From the NCBI RefSeq assembly GCF_039831995.1, contig NZ_JBDOIO010000003.1:1612001-1676000 (forward strand): DNA of 64,000 nt, read 5' to 3'. The translations under genes were made by a program, and so were the position numbers. Every line of letters starts with the position of its first letter. The stretch's first letter is position 1. The notes beneath the pieces were generated by a model. That model saw only the letters and a list, made by a program, of their open reading frames with translations. It was not told the DNA's origin and made no database searches. The DNA is from Paenibacillus pabuli. GTDB lineage: Bacteria; Bacillota; Bacilli; Paenibacillales; Paenibacillaceae. Shown piece by piece: positions 23,961-33,031 of this stretch.

Positions 23961-24791
23961 TCACCTTTCCTCTTCCCCTGCAGGCTGTTTAAGCCAGTCC
24001 AGCAGCATCTCGTGAAACTGTTCTCTCGTCGTCAGCGCCGCTACAAGCCAATCATCTGAAGCGGCTGTACTCATGCGGAACAACCAGTTGGATACAGAGC
24101 TCGCAGCGAATGCTGCAGACTGTGACTTCCAGCCTTCCCCGTTCCACACAAGCAATCGCAGTTCACCGTCTGATTCTTTGTTAACCAGACAACGCGCAAG
24201 AGCTAGCGACCCTTCCGGATCGTTCGTCTCCTGTGCCAGTTCGTCAGCAACCGCGGATTCTTGCTTGTCGTTAAGCTCGTTCATAACATCATAGAATTTT
24301 TTCTTGGAGCACATCAGTGCAGGCTTCTCCGCTGGAGAATGGCCACTCCACTTCATCCTTTGAATCAGGAAGTCAATCGCTTCACGAACGTTCCCGAGAT
24401 CGGATAACCGGAAGGAATCCGGTTCGTCAGCAACACGGGAAACTTCAACGACCCGTTCGTCCGTGCAATGGATATAACTTTCATACGAAGTGCCGCTCGA
24501 TGTGTAGCGAATCCAGCAGGCCCTGTCTGACAGTCCCGCAATGGCTACCCTGGAGAAAACGGTCGGTGTCATGATCAGCTCATTGCTGTCCTGATCCTGA
24601 ATCAAATATCCCTTTTCGAGCAGAGAAGTTTTGACGCGCTCCCATTCCACAGCGATGTCTTCTGCCATGTAACCGCGGAAGGGATCTTCAACGCCAAGCA
24701 ATCGGTCTGAACCGAGAATACCGGCCAGGAAAAAAAGTTCTTTTATTTGCAAAGTGACTACCTTTTGCTTGGAATCATGAACCGTCAACAT
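23961..24791 (-). CDS. Unknown 276-aa protein, possibly EspG-like chaperone
   Basis: A 276-aa soluble protein between the EssC-like ATPase gene and the WXG-like gene. The N-terminal pattern (LQIKELFFLAGILGSDRLLG, then W-E-x-V-K-x-S-L-L-E-K-G-Y-L, then MTPTVFSRVAIAGL) resembles in layout the EspG chaperones of actinobacterial ESX systems, which also are about 280 aa and have a short helical domain ending in a L-x-x-x-G-L turn before strands. This is inference from pattern, not from clear identity. GGGGAGGTGG precedes the ATG. Its place suggests a chaperone or adaptor for the helical substrates. Confidence 0.6.
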   Translation of the reverse strand: MLTVHDSKQKVVTLQIKELFFLAGILGSDRLLGVEDPFRGYMAEDIAVEWERVKTSLLEKGYLIQDQDSNELIMTPTVFSRVAIAGLSDRACWIRYTSSGTSYESYIHCTDERVVEVSRVADEPDSFRLSDLGNVREAIDFLIQRMKWSGHSPAEKPALMCSKKKFYDVMNELNDKQESAVADELAQETNDPEGSLALARCLVNKESDGELRLLVWNGEGWKSQSAAFAASSVSNWLFRMSTAASDDWLVAALTTREQFHEMLLDWLKQPAGEEER

Positions 24792-24807
24792 TATGAGCCA
24801 CCTCCCC

Positions 24808-27800
24808 TCAAACTACAACATGCCATCGGTCACGAATTTCAGAAATCCAATCTGTCATTTTCCAGCTGTCATCACAAGGAACTGCACCTTTAACCCTGGA
24901 ATATTTACGTTTAACATAATAACCTTGACCTGGTGGCAGTACCTTCAGCCCAGCTGAACTGCCTCCAGATTCGGTATAAGGTATACGGAAGAACGAGAGA
25001 TCGTTAGGGTCTAAAGTCCCGAACAACAATCCACTCTGGGAAGCCTTAACATCACTCACCCAGTCTGAACCAAAGGTTGGGAAATCAGCTGGAACACCCG
25101 AAAGTATAACATGTATTCCACGATCTCGTCCTTGACGAACAATCGCTCCCAATTGATCTTTCACGTTAAAATCATTCAACTGTTTAGATAGGGTATCTGC
25201 ATCATCGATCACAAGCACGATTTCAGGTCCACCCTTTAACTCGCCTCTTTTTAGAACCTCATCGTACAACTGTTGGATCACAGGTGCAAGCTGTTCTTCA
25301 CGAGACACATGTCCACGGACATGGGGCAAACTACTGATCTCTCCCAGTCCTCCGGAACCATATCGCATATCTACCGTGTATAATTGCACGTCTTCAGGAG
25401 AAGCATGATAAGCCAGAGATAACATCCATGTCAACAAAAATGTTGTTTTACCGCCCTCCATGGGACTTGTGACCATAAAATGCGGACCTTCACGAAGATT
25501 CAGCAAGAAAGGCTCCAAATCATCTGTCAACAAGCCTACTGGAACATTGATAGTCGAAAATTCTCCTGCTTGCGCAAACGCCCCCGTAGTCACAAGTAAA
25601 TCCTTGAGCTTCACTTCTTCAGGAAGCGGAGCAATCTGCGGAGCTTCTTCTCCTGTCCAGCTATCCCGAATCTCTGCGATCATTCCGCGGAGAGCAGACG
25701 AACGTTTCCCTTCATCCTCACCGGACGATGGCAAAGCCGCTTGGAACATTAAAGGTGGTACCTGTCCTTTTACCAAGCCTCTGCCTGGCGGAAGCTGGCT
25801 TGGTGCCTTGGAAGGCCGGCCAACTGCGTAATAATAGTCACTCGGATCGGAAAGTTCAAAGGAAACCGCGTTTGGTATGTTGCTTCTGAACTTCTCGAAG
25901 ACATCCGTTACCCGATTCGCAGTCAGGATGAACGTAATTCCGAGACTTCCACCTTCACGCAGAATCGTTTCCAGCAGTTCGTTCTCATCTGGATAAGCAT
26001 TGCGGAAAGATAGATAACCATCGATTACAACAACAATCTGCGGAACAGCTGCATGTGCTGTCCGGCGATAAGCCGAAATCGTTTTAACCCCTGCCTCCGA
26101 GATCATATCTTTGCGCTGTGCTGACAGCTTCAGAATATACCGGAATAGACGCTTGATCCGATCCTCCTCTTCGGCCATCAGAACGCCACCGATCTGCGGC
26201 AGTCCTGTAAAGTCCTTCATCATCCGTCCCATATCGATAATGTATCCATGCCATGGATCCGTACGACGAGAACGGGCGAGGGACATCAGCAAAGTCTGGA
26301 CAAACGTCGTTTTACCCAAACCAGGCATGCCGTACACAATCAAATGCCCTTGATCTACAGGGAGTGCAAGTGGCATCTGACGCTGGTTAGGCAGATCGTC
26401 AAGCAGACCAACCACCGGCTTCAAGCCACTGGCTCCGCCGTCAAGCAGCAGCTCTCTGTGCTCTTCATCCTGCCAATCCGCTAGACTGTCCCATTCCAGC
26501 GTCTCTGGAAGGGGAGGCAGCCATGGACCAGGCAATCTTTTGATTCCTGCATCTGCGGCAGACTGTGCCACATAATCGATGAAGACCTGTAGTTGTTTAG
26601 GAACATCTTCGCCTTTGAGGACTGCCCTGCGTTCTCCAGTCAAAAGTGGTTCTCTCTTACCATTAAGACGTACTTCCATGACAGGCAGTACAGTCGTTGT
26701 GTCCTCCTGCTGGTTGTAAGGCGCACCACTCCAGGCAAACTGCATCTCCTCAAATACCTCATCACTGCCGACCTGGAAGTATCCGCGGCCCGGCTTGGTA
26801 ATCCATGCTGCATTAGGGATCTTGATCATATCCCGGCTGTCTCCCTCGCTCTGTACACGAAGACAGATGCGGAAACGGGAGTTACTCCATATTTTGTCAT
26901 CCACTACGCCTGCCGGCTTCTGAGTTGCCAGAATCAGATGCACACCCAGTGTTCGGCCAATAGCCGCAATACTAATCAATTCATCCATGAATTCCGGCTG
27001 GTCCCGTTTCAATTGAGCGAACTCATCAATAATAATGACCAAATGAGGCAATGGCTGTTCATGTCTTGAACGTAAAATCTTGTAATATTCGTCAATGTGC
27101 TGAAGGTTACCGGCATCATTCAATATCTTCTGTCTTCTGACCAATTCAGCCCGAAGTGAGATATTGGCCCGTTCAATCAAATTGCCATCCAGGTTGGTAA
27201 TCGTACCCACCACGTGAGGCAAGCCTACGAACGTATTGGACATCCCCCCGCCTTTGTAGTCAATCAACATAAAAGCCAGGTCATGGGGATGGAACTCGGC
27301 AGCCAGGGAAGCCACGATGGACTGAATGACCTCACTTTTACCTGAACCCGTCGTACCTGCGATCAATCCGTGCGGGCCGTGACCCTGACGTTCAATTTTG
27401 TCATGCAAGTTGATGGCTATTTTCTTGCCACCTGCGCGCACGCCCATGGGTACAGGCAGCGTATCCGGATATCTTGTCTGGCCCCAGCGGGTGATTACAT
27501 CCAGATCTTCAACACGTGAAGTGCCAAGCATATCAAATAACGGAAGGATTTGCGGGATGTCCGAAGCGGAAGATCGCTTCAGCCGAATGGGAGACATGTA
27601 ACGCGAGAGTGCCTCAGCCGTCTCTTTCGATATCACGTCCGGTGTGTACGTCTGCTGTACAACGTCAGCGTCTTCCGTTTTTTTGATGTACACGCCCTTG
27701 CCTTTGGATGCTTCCATGATCAATTGACAATGCATCGGAAGGGATTCCTTGCGGTTCGCCAAAATAATGGTGCACACATCAATCTCCTGTGCAGATTCGA

Positions 27801-28812
27801 GCAATAATGGAAGAAGAGGCTCTTCTTCAATAAGCTGCGTGTCCGAGAGAACAACGACATAACACGGAGTCTGCACACTTTTTTTGTACCGATCTTCTTT
27901 GTTGTTCCGACGACGGTTTAACACGGAAAACAAGCTGTCCGCCAATTGATGCGCACCGCTGTGCCTGTCGGCCATATAGCGTTGTCCTTGATCTTCATCC
28001 CAGATATGGGGTAACCAGCGCAGCCAGTCCCATTCCTTCGCTTCTTTTTCTTCATAAAAAGCCGCAATCTTCAATTCATCCGGCGAATGCCGCACCGTGA
28101 GTTGTGAAATGATGACGCGCAAGGAAGCAAGCACTTCCTCACGGTTCCCTACCAATCCCATCACTTTCGATTGGAACAGCGGAAGCGTAATGGAAGCATC
28201 GGATACCGTCTCAAATTCTGCAGCAAGTTCATGAGCGGCCTCAATTAATTCATCTTTTTCATAGCCATCCACTCGAGGAACCTGCAGTTTAATTCGAAAC
28301 GGAATTTCTCCCGTACCGATCCGTACCTGTAAGAAATCGTCATCTTCCGGCGAACGCTCCCACAGGGAACTGTTGCGATTCTTCACGACTTGCAGACAAA
28401 CATTGGGATCACCATGAATCTCATACAGGCTCTTGACCTGCTCGGCCTGAGCTTCCTTAAGCTCTTCGCGGTGCTTATCCAGTTGGGCACGGTACATGGC
28501 CTTACGCTCTTCAATCTTTTTTCGATACGTCTTTTTGTTACTCAGATATACGAAAAACGGAATGGTATATGACGTAAGCATCATCATAACCGTCATCATC
28601 TGAAACATCATATAATTGCTGTTGCCCATTTTGCCCGTCATGTTGATATATACGTAGAATCCGATACTGACCATCGTCATCATGATCGGTATTATAATAG
28701 AAATCATTGAAAACGTAGGTTTGCTCGGTTCTGTTGGAGGTCTGAGAATTTCCAGCCTTTCTTCCTTAAGAACCGGTGTCATTCTTGGAGAACGTTGATA
28801 TAACACATTCAC
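24808..28812 (-). CDS. Type VII secretion ATPase, EssC/EccC family
   Basis: A 1334-aa FtsK/SpoIIIE-type motor. Two membrane helices lie at about residues 35-58 and 68-90. Three ATPase modules follow, with Walker A motifs AGTTGSGKS (about 486-494), GMPGLGKT (about 830) and MEGGKTT (about 1118), and Walker B-like VIIIDEF, VVVIDG and LVIDDAD. Only the first pair is fully canonical. It lacks the N-terminal FHA pair of staphylococcal EssC and starts with a QRSPRMTP segment close to the helices, which is closer in layout to actinobacterial EccC. GTG start with AAGGAGG 10 bases upstream. It should power export of the WXG100 and WXG-like proteins at the membrane. Confidence 0.92.
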   Translation of the reverse strand: MNVLYQRSPRMTPVLKEERLEILRPPTEPSKPTFSMISIIIPIMMTMVSIGFYVYINMTGKMGNSNYMMFQMMTVMMMLTSYTIPFFVYLSNKKTYRKKIEERKAMYRAQLDKHREELKEAQAEQVKSLYEIHGDPNVCLQVVKNRNSSLWERSPEDDDFLQVRIGTGEIPFRIKLQVPRVDGYEKDELIEAAHELAAEFETVSDASITLPLFQSKVMGLVGNREEVLASLRVIISQLTVRHSPDELKIAAFYEEKEAKEWDWLRWLPHIWDEDQGQRYMADRHSGAHQLADSLFSVLNRRRNNKEDRYKKSVQTPCYVVVLSDTQLIEEEPLLPLLLESAQEIDVCTIILANRKESLPMHCQLIMEASKGKGVYIKKTEDADVVQQTYTPDVISKETAEALSRYMSPIRLKRSSASDIPQILPLFDMLGTSRVEDLDVITRWGQTRYPDTLPVPMGVRAGGKKIAINLHDKIERQGHGPHGLIAGTTGSGKSEVIQSIVASLAAEFHPHDLAFMLIDYKGGGMSNTFVGLPHVVGTITNLDGNLIERANISLRAELVRRQKILNDAGNLQHIDEYYKILRSRHEQPLPHLVIIIDEFAQLKRDQPEFMDELISIAAIGRTLGVHLILATQKPAGVVDDKIWSNSRFRICLRVQSEGDSRDMIKIPNAAWITKPGRGYFQVGSDEVFEEMQFAWSGAPYNQQEDTTTVLPVMEVRLNGKREPLLTGERRAVLKGEDVPKQLQVFIDYVAQSAADAGIKRLPGPWLPPLPETLEWDSLADWQDEEHRELLLDGGASGLKPVVGLLDDLPNQRQMPLALPVDQGHLIVYGMPGLGKTTFVQTLLMSLARSRRTDPWHGYIIDMGRMMKDFTGLPQIGGVLMAEEEDRIKRLFRYILKLSAQRKDMISEAGVKTISAYRRTAHAAVPQIVVVIDGYLSFRNAYPDENELLETILREGGSLGITFILTANRVTDVFEKFRSNIPNAVSFELSDPSDYYYAVGRPSKAPSQLPPGRGLVKGQVPPLMFQAALPSSGEDEGKRSSALRGMIAEIRDSWTGEEAPQIAPLPEEVKLKDLLVTTGAFAQAGEFSTINVPVGLLTDDLEPFLLNLREGPHFMVTSPMEGGKTTFLLTWMLSLAYHASPEDVQLYTVDMRYGSGGLGEISSLPHVRGHVSREEQLAPVIQQLYDEVLKRGELKGGPEIVLVIDDADTLSKQLNDFNVKDQLGAIVRQGRDRGIHVILSGVPADFPTFGSDWVSDVKASQSGLLFGTLDPNDLSFFRIPYTESGGSSAGLKVLPPGQGYYVKRKYSRVKGAVPCDDSWKMTDWISEIRDRWHVVV

Positions 28813-28867
28813 GAAGAGAAGACCTCCTTATAATGGGTTCGATAATGAATGTATACGTCAAGAACCC

Positions 28868-29188
28868 TCATTCGTTGCTGTCCTGCTGAAATAATGAACG
28901 TCTTCCGTACACTGGTGCTTCTTCCGTAGTGGTTGAGAATGCCCGCTGAACGCGTACACAGCTTCCTTGCCGCAGGCCCGTTTCCATCAGCTGCTGCGAG
29001 TTCTGCGGAGAGAACCACAAACCTTCGGGGAATTTGGCTTCAAGGATATATTGGATGCCATCACCAGGTGCCTGTCCAAAGATCCGCACCCCCAGCAATG
29101 TCTTCAGATGTTCGATCGTACACTCATCCGGGACTTCAATATCGAACCATTCACCTTCCTCCCGGCCGGAATACACGGTAAGAATCAT
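28868..29188 (-). CDS. EsaB/YukD-like ubiquitin-fold protein
   Basis: A 106-aa protein with an N-terminal beta-grasp pattern (MILTVYSGREEGEWFDIEVPDE in parts, then TIEHLKTLLG, then LMETGLRQGSCVRV), as in EsaB/YukD accessory proteins of type VII secretion. It has a 25-residue polar tail. First gene of the locus, 55 bases before the EssC-like gene. Start at 29188 is supported by GGAGGG 6 bases upstream; the nearby ATG at 29191 is an alternative. Confidence 0.78.
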   Translation of the reverse strand: MILTVYSGREEGEWFDIEVPDECTIEHLKTLLGVRIFGQAPGDGIQYILEAKFPEGLWFSPQNSQQLMETGLRQGSCVRVQRAFSTTTEEAPVYGRRSLFQQDSNE

Positions 29189-29233
29189 CATAATCCCTCC
29201 CATGGTCTCATATGTAAATTGTCCTAATGTCAA

Positions 29234-29610
29234 ATTAAATCAAATAAATGCGGATGAATCGCTATTCCAACCCTATTTTCTTACATTAACACCCTGTTTG
29301 CAATGTACAACCTGTGTTTTTGTTACATATGACCCACATAAATATTAAAATATCGTCCAATGGACTCAGAACTTTTGAGGCATTGTTCACGTTAATTGTT
29401 GCGAGGATGCGAAAACAATTTGTTTTCTTCCATATAAATGGGAGATAACATTCCGTATTTGGGATTTCTTATTCCTTGGTCCACAATCAAATTGTGAACA
29501 CTTTTCAAACATTGCTCACCTTTATGTTTTCATAAGCTGATTTTAAGGTAATTTTAAGCATTGGAATTTATTATAACCAGTATGAAATAACTCTCGTGAG
29601 GTGATTTCTA
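29234..29610. other. AT-rich divergent control region of the T7SS-like locus
   Basis: About 375 AT-rich bases between the minus-strand secretion locus and the plus-strand small ORF at 29611. It holds the inverted repeat at 29482 and several half-sites of TTGTTCAC/GTGAAC type. A TTGACA on the minus strand near 29230 lacks a well-spaced -10 box, so I do not call a promoter. Confidence 0.4.
29482..29496. repeat. Perfect inverted repeat CACAAT-N3-ATTGTG
   Basis: Six-base arms with a three-base spacer, continuing into GTGAACA. Located midway between the secretion locus and the 29611 ORF. The shape is that of a repressor or Fnr/Rex-like site; the binder is unknown. Confidence 0.4.
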
Positions 29611-29850
29611 GTGAGAACACTAATAACTTTTCAAAACAAATCAATCCCTGTATATTTCAATCAAGAAAACAAACAACCTATGCAAAAGACATTAAGATTG
29701 CTTAGCAGTGCCCTTGAGCATAAAATCAGCAATGGTAAGCGCGCATTGCAAAAATGTCTGCACTCTTTGATTAGTATTGAAATTGTCGGATGTGAGGCCA
29801 TTCTGCACAGCCGCAGTGAAAATGACTCTCTGGCCTTGTCGCTGTATTAA
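29611..29850 (+). CDS. Small protein of unknown function
   Basis: A 79-aa reading frame with a GTG start; GAGGTGA lies 7 bases upstream and a good terminator follows at 29887, so it looks like a complete one-gene transcript. The protein is basic in its centre (LRLLSSALEHKISNGKRALQK) with a short hydrophobic C-terminal part containing two cysteines. No signal peptide or known domain seen. Divergent from the secretion locus. Confidence 0.5.
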   Translation: MRTLITFQNKSIPVYFNQENKQPMQKTLRLLSSALEHKISNGKRALQKCLHSLISIEIVGCEAILHSRSENDSLALSLY

Positions 29851-29886
29851 AGCAGAGTCAGTAAAGAAATTGCATATGCAAACAAG

Positions 29887-29926
29887 GAAAAAGGAAGCTG
29901 TCCATAAAGACAAGCTTCCTTTTTTT
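29887..29926. terminator. Bidirectional terminator
   Basis: GGAAGCTGTC ... GACAAGCTTCC with one bulged base, A residues before and six T residues after. It ends the 29611 ORF and would also end anything read from the minus strand at 29954. Confidence 0.85.
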
Positions 29927-29953
29927 GATGAAGGCCAGTTTCTCTATCTATTT

Positions 29954-30106
29954 TTAATGCACTCTGCTAACGGCATAAGTGGTCTCATGCTCCTCTGCGA
30001 TCTCGGCTCTGCGAATGCGAATGACAAACAGCCGAACCAGATTGGCACGTGTATGCTCTTCCTGACAAGTGTTCAATTTTCTCAGAATAAAACGGTCAAT
30101 GGACAT
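29954..30106 (-). CDS. Possible 50-aa basic protein
   Basis: ATG at 30106 to TAA at 29954, with AAAGGGG 11 bases upstream and the terminator at 29887 after it. The peptide is Arg/Glu-rich (RFILRKLNTCQEEHTRANLVRL). It follows the aldehyde dehydrogenase remnant on the same strand and could itself be debris. No family recognised. Confidence 0.3.
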   Translation of the reverse strand: MSIDRFILRKLNTCQEEHTRANLVRLFVIRIRRAEIAEEHETTYAVSRVH

Positions 30107-30308
30107 GGAATTCAAGCCCCTTTACCTTTGGATTTACGGATCGGTACTCCCGTGTATCCATAAATAACCAGATTACGTGAACACCAAACAGCTTTTCCCT
30201 CGGATTTCTGGTCGTCCAAATTCTTGATGTAAAAACGTGCAAAAGCTCGCCAACTCAAGCCAGGCGCGGACTTTCGCATTCCATGTCGATCTTTCCCGAA
30301 TGATCTAT

Positions 30309-30569
30309 TTAGTCGTTACCAGGGAAATCCCGGTATTGATGCTGCAATAGGCCTTCTTTGATAACTGGCAAGGACTCACTCCATTTTGATGAGCTTTTTT
30401 GGGCTGACTCGTATGGCCGATCTATATCCGCCTTACTGGAAGATCGCTACGTCACTTCCCCCGGATAAGGATTTATGTTCTCCATCGTTTTCTCACCGGA
30501 GCTTTCTACCCATTCGCCATTAATATATTGTTTAGTCCAAGTTGCATGTGTTTTCTCCATTAAAGTCAT
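30309..30569 (-). pseudogene. Decayed aldehyde dehydrogenase, N-terminal remnant
   Basis: From an ATG at 30569 the minus strand reads a typical NAD-dependent aldehyde dehydrogenase N-terminus: QYINGEWVESSGEKT, ENINPYPGEV, then a TAG stop at 30449-30447, and after it in the same frame SKADIDRPYESAQKSSSKW and SESLPVIKEGLLQ, up to a second stop at 30309. Further downstream (to about 30120) scattered pieces such as IIRERSTWNAK and FGVHVIW recall later family motifs (IRESGST, PLGVIGVI) in shifted frames. Full-length members are about 480 aa, so most of the gene is lost or scrambled. Only the first 87 codons are securely assigned. Confidence 0.75.
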
Positions 30570-30570
30570 C

Positions 30571-30695
30571 TGGAGGCGGCACCTAGTCAAGATTGGATGT
30601 TCTTCTTCTATAAGAAGTATAGTAGTTCATTAACCTGATTAAAGATGGCGCAAACGTGTCACTCAGACTCTATGATTCCAATGGAGGCGGCACCT
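30571..30695. repeat. 14-bp direct repeat flanking the pseudogene 5' end
   Basis: TGGAGGCGGCACCT occurs at 30571-30584, directly before the dehydrogenase remnant, and at 30682-30695, inside the last codons of the GNAT gene. The 97 bases between carry a short CTTCTT/AAGAAG hairpin. It may mark a past duplication or deletion junction. Confidence 0.6.
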
Positions 30696-31218
30696 GTCTG
30701 GCAAAATCATTCAGATTCTCCCAGCCGTAGGCGATCTCGATCAAGTTCTGCCCTCCGATTCGAATGGATTGTGTATGAACAGGCCTTCCTCCCATCTTTT
30801 CATAAAAACGGCATGCCGAATTTCGCTCTAACGCCCAGATCAACAGACGCTTCATGTCCTGAGAATGAAGATAACGAACAACATGCGTGGCCAGTTGCTG
30901 ACCGAGGCCCTTTTGTTGTACCTCTTCCAGCAAATAAATGGCATATAACTCTGCATCATAAGGCAGCTTACCTTCACGCTCCCTTCCTCCACAGGCAAAT
31001 CCGACAATATTCCCGCCCGGCTGTTCAGCCACCACCAGAATCTGATTTTTTTCGTCAGAGCGTATGGTTTGTTCCCATTGGGATATTCTTGATTCCGTAG
31101 TCAAATGGTCCAAAAAATCATCAGGTACAATATTGCGATATGTAGTCTTCCAACTCTCTGTATGTACACGGGCAATTCCTTCTGCATCCCCTTCACGGGC
31201 TTGTCTGATCTGTACCAA
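30670..31218 (-). CDS. GNAT family N-acetyltransferase
   Basis: A 182-aa acetyltransferase. Core motifs: IRQAREGDAEGIARVH at the N-terminus, AELYAIYLLEEVQQKGLGQQL (acetyl-CoA loop Q-x-x-G-L-G-x-x-L near residue 105) and ALERNSACRFYEKMGG near 135. TTG start with GGAAGGTGAG 7 bases upstream. The C-terminal end (RQVPPPLES) contains the 14-bp sequence repeated next to the dehydrogenase remnant, so the last few residues may be altered. Substrate unknown. Confidence 0.87.
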   Translation of the reverse strand: MVQIRQAREGDAEGIARVHTESWKTTYRNIVPDDFLDHLTTESRISQWEQTIRSDEKNQILVVAEQPGGNIVGFACGGREREGKLPYDAELYAIYLLEEVQQKGLGQQLATHVVRYLHSQDMKRLLIWALERNSACRFYEKMGGRPVHTQSIRIGGQNLIEIAYGWENLNDFARQVPPPLES

Positions 31219-31317
31219 CGAACGCTCACCTTCCTCTCAGATTGTAGTGATTTTACATTATTATAAGCATGATGCCCCTATATTCCAAATACATCCATAA
31301 ACCAATTCAGGAGAGGG

Positions 31318-31341
31318 TAAAATCCGGCCCTAGGGCCGGAT
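31318..31341 (-). terminator. Terminator containing the stop codon of the 31330 gene
   Basis: ATCCGGCCC-TA-GGGCCGGAT: the TAG stop of the L,D-transpeptidase gene lies at the tip of the hairpin, and the T run follows on the minus strand. Confidence 0.8.
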
Positions 31342-31668
31342 CGTCACTCTCGTGCCTACAGATACCTTTGAAGAGAGATCCAGCACGTCTGAATTGTACA
31401 TACGGATACACCCATGTGATACAGACTTGCCGATGGACGAAGGTTCATTCGTCCCATGGATGCCATAATGAGGTTCAGATAACCCCATCCACAGCACACC
31501 AAAAGGTCCACCCGGATTTGCTTGTTTGTTTACAATGGTAAATTCCCCGCTTGGGGTCTGAGTGAGCATCTTTCCTGTTGCGACAGGATAGCCCTTAATT
31601 ACCACATTGCCATCCAGAAGATATAACATGTGATCCGACAGATCCACAATAATTCTGTATTCCGGCAT
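31330..31668 (-). CDS. L,D-transpeptidase (YkuD domain)
   Basis: A 112-aa protein made of little more than the YkuD catalytic domain: [14 protein letters not shown] at the start, PVATGK, HGTNEP near residue 71 and the active-site SHGCIRM near 84-90 with the catalytic Cys. Family members cross-link peptidoglycan stem peptides or attach proteins. It has no signal peptide or LysM, unlike B. subtilis YkuD, so export or a cytoplasmic/spore role is unclear. AGGAGGG precedes the ATG. Confidence 0.9.
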   Translation of the reverse strand: MPEYRIIVDLSDHMLYLLDGNVVIKGYPVATGKMLTQTPSGEFTIVNKQANPGGPFGVLWMGLSEPHYGIHGTNEPSSIGKSVSHGCIRMYNSDVLDLSSKVSVGTRVTIRP

Positions 31669-31724
31669 CGTGACATCCCTCCTGAGCTATTCTATGCTGA
31701 ACTCACAAGGATGCCCGCCTGATT

Positions 31725-32816
31725 TTAAGCCTCTTCCCAATCACTTACTCTCCGGGCATGTTTGGGTTTACGTGAACTCGCTGGTTTGCTTGTAGCTGTT
31801 CGCCGCTTGGAAGCAACTGCTTCCTTCCGCTGCTGATATTGTAATTCCTTCTGCATCTTCAGATAATTGTTTAGCCTTTTTTCGTCCAGGGACCCATTCT
31901 GAATGGCTTCTGTAACAGCGCATCCCGCTTCCCGTGTATGACTGCAATCGACGAATCTGCATGCTGCAGCAAGTTGTTCAATTTCACCAAACGCCTGGGA
32001 CAGTCCATCATTGCCTTCGTCCCACAGGTTCAGCTCACGCATGCCAGGTGTATCGATGAGCACAGCACCTTGGGGCAAAACGAACATCTCTCGATGGGTT
32101 GTCGTATGTCTTCCCCGGCTGTCATCCTCCCGGACGGATTGTGTAAGCTGCACATTCTGCCCCATCATCCAGTTTACAAGGGTGGACTTGCCACTACCTG
32201 AAGAACCGGTCAAGGCTACAGTGGTCCCTGGCTGCAGATAGGATTCTAGTGAAGCTTTTCCCTGGTCCTGAGCAGCCGACAGCGCAAGCACTTCAATGCC
32301 AGGGGCAATCCCCTCGACCATCGCCGTTTTCTCCTCTACATCAGTGCATAGATCGCTTTTGCTTAAAATAATGACCGGTCTAACCCCTCCATTCCAGGCC
32401 ATCATAATATACCTTTCCAACCGTCTAAGATTAAAATCATGATTAAGCGCAGCGACGATCAGCAAGGTATCGACATTTGCAGCAATCAGCTGCTCTTTCG
32501 TTATGGCCCCGGCAGCCTGCCTGGATACCCGGCTCTGGCGTGGGAGAATACCGTGAATCGTAGCCTCTTCACCAGGCTCCCCCGTTATTGCTACCCAATC
32601 CCCCACTGCTGGAAGCGTCCCCGTCTCCAGGTTGTCATGACGCATTCGTCCCGATATCCTTCCCCAGCATTCTCCTTCGGCTGTGACGAGACGCTGCAAT
32701 TGACCGTGGTCAGCAATAACTCGGGCTGGTGCTCTCATTTGCATTTCGATTCCTGATTGCTGCCACGTTTCCTGCCATTTCGCGGACCATCCGTAATTTT
32801 CGATGTGATTGTTCAA
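31725..32816 (-). CDS. rsgA: Ribosome small-subunit GTPase RsgA
   Basis: A 363-aa circularly permuted GTPase: OB-fold N-terminus (residues 20-100), G4-like LSKSDL near 155, G1 TGSSGSGKSTLVN near 205, G3 DTPGMREL near 260 and the zinc-binding C-terminal C-x-D-C-x-H-x5-C (CRFVDCSHTREAGC). It helps mature the 30S subunit. The TTG at 32816 is chosen because GGGAGG lies 9 bases upstream; that site would be inside the gene if the TTG at 32834 were used. The long charged N- and C-termini suggest a second, YjeQ-like paralogue rather than the yloQ locus copy, which normally sits elsewhere. Confidence 0.92.
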   Translation of the reverse strand: MNNHIENYGWSAKWQETWQQSGIEMQMRAPARVIADHGQLQRLVTAEGECWGRISGRMRHDNLETGTLPAVGDWVAITGEPGEEATIHGILPRQSRVSRQAAGAITKEQLIAANVDTLLIVAALNHDFNLRRLERYIMMAWNGGVRPVIILSKSDLCTDVEEKTAMVEGIAPGIEVLALSAAQDQGKASLESYLQPGTTVALTGSSGSGKSTLVNWMMGQNVQLTQSVREDDSRGRHTTTHREMFVLPQGAVLIDTPGMRELNLWDEGNDGLSQAFGEIEQLAAACRFVDCSHTREAGCAVTEAIQNGSLDEKRLNNYLKMQKELQYQQRKEAVASKRRTATSKPASSRKPKHARRVSDWEEA

Positions 32817-33031
32817 ATTCCATATTCCTCCCAAATTGTGTTCTTACCTTCTTACCATTGATGCGCGCCAATACTCCGGACTAGATCAAATGCAAATAAA
32901 CCACGAGTGAGAAACCACCCGCGGCAATTCGAAGTTAAAAGAATCGAGATTTTCCTGTCTGTACCTGTCAGCAGAACGAAAGTGTAAAACTCTGCCACAT
33001 GCAATACAGGACATCCCTTTTCCCTGCAATC

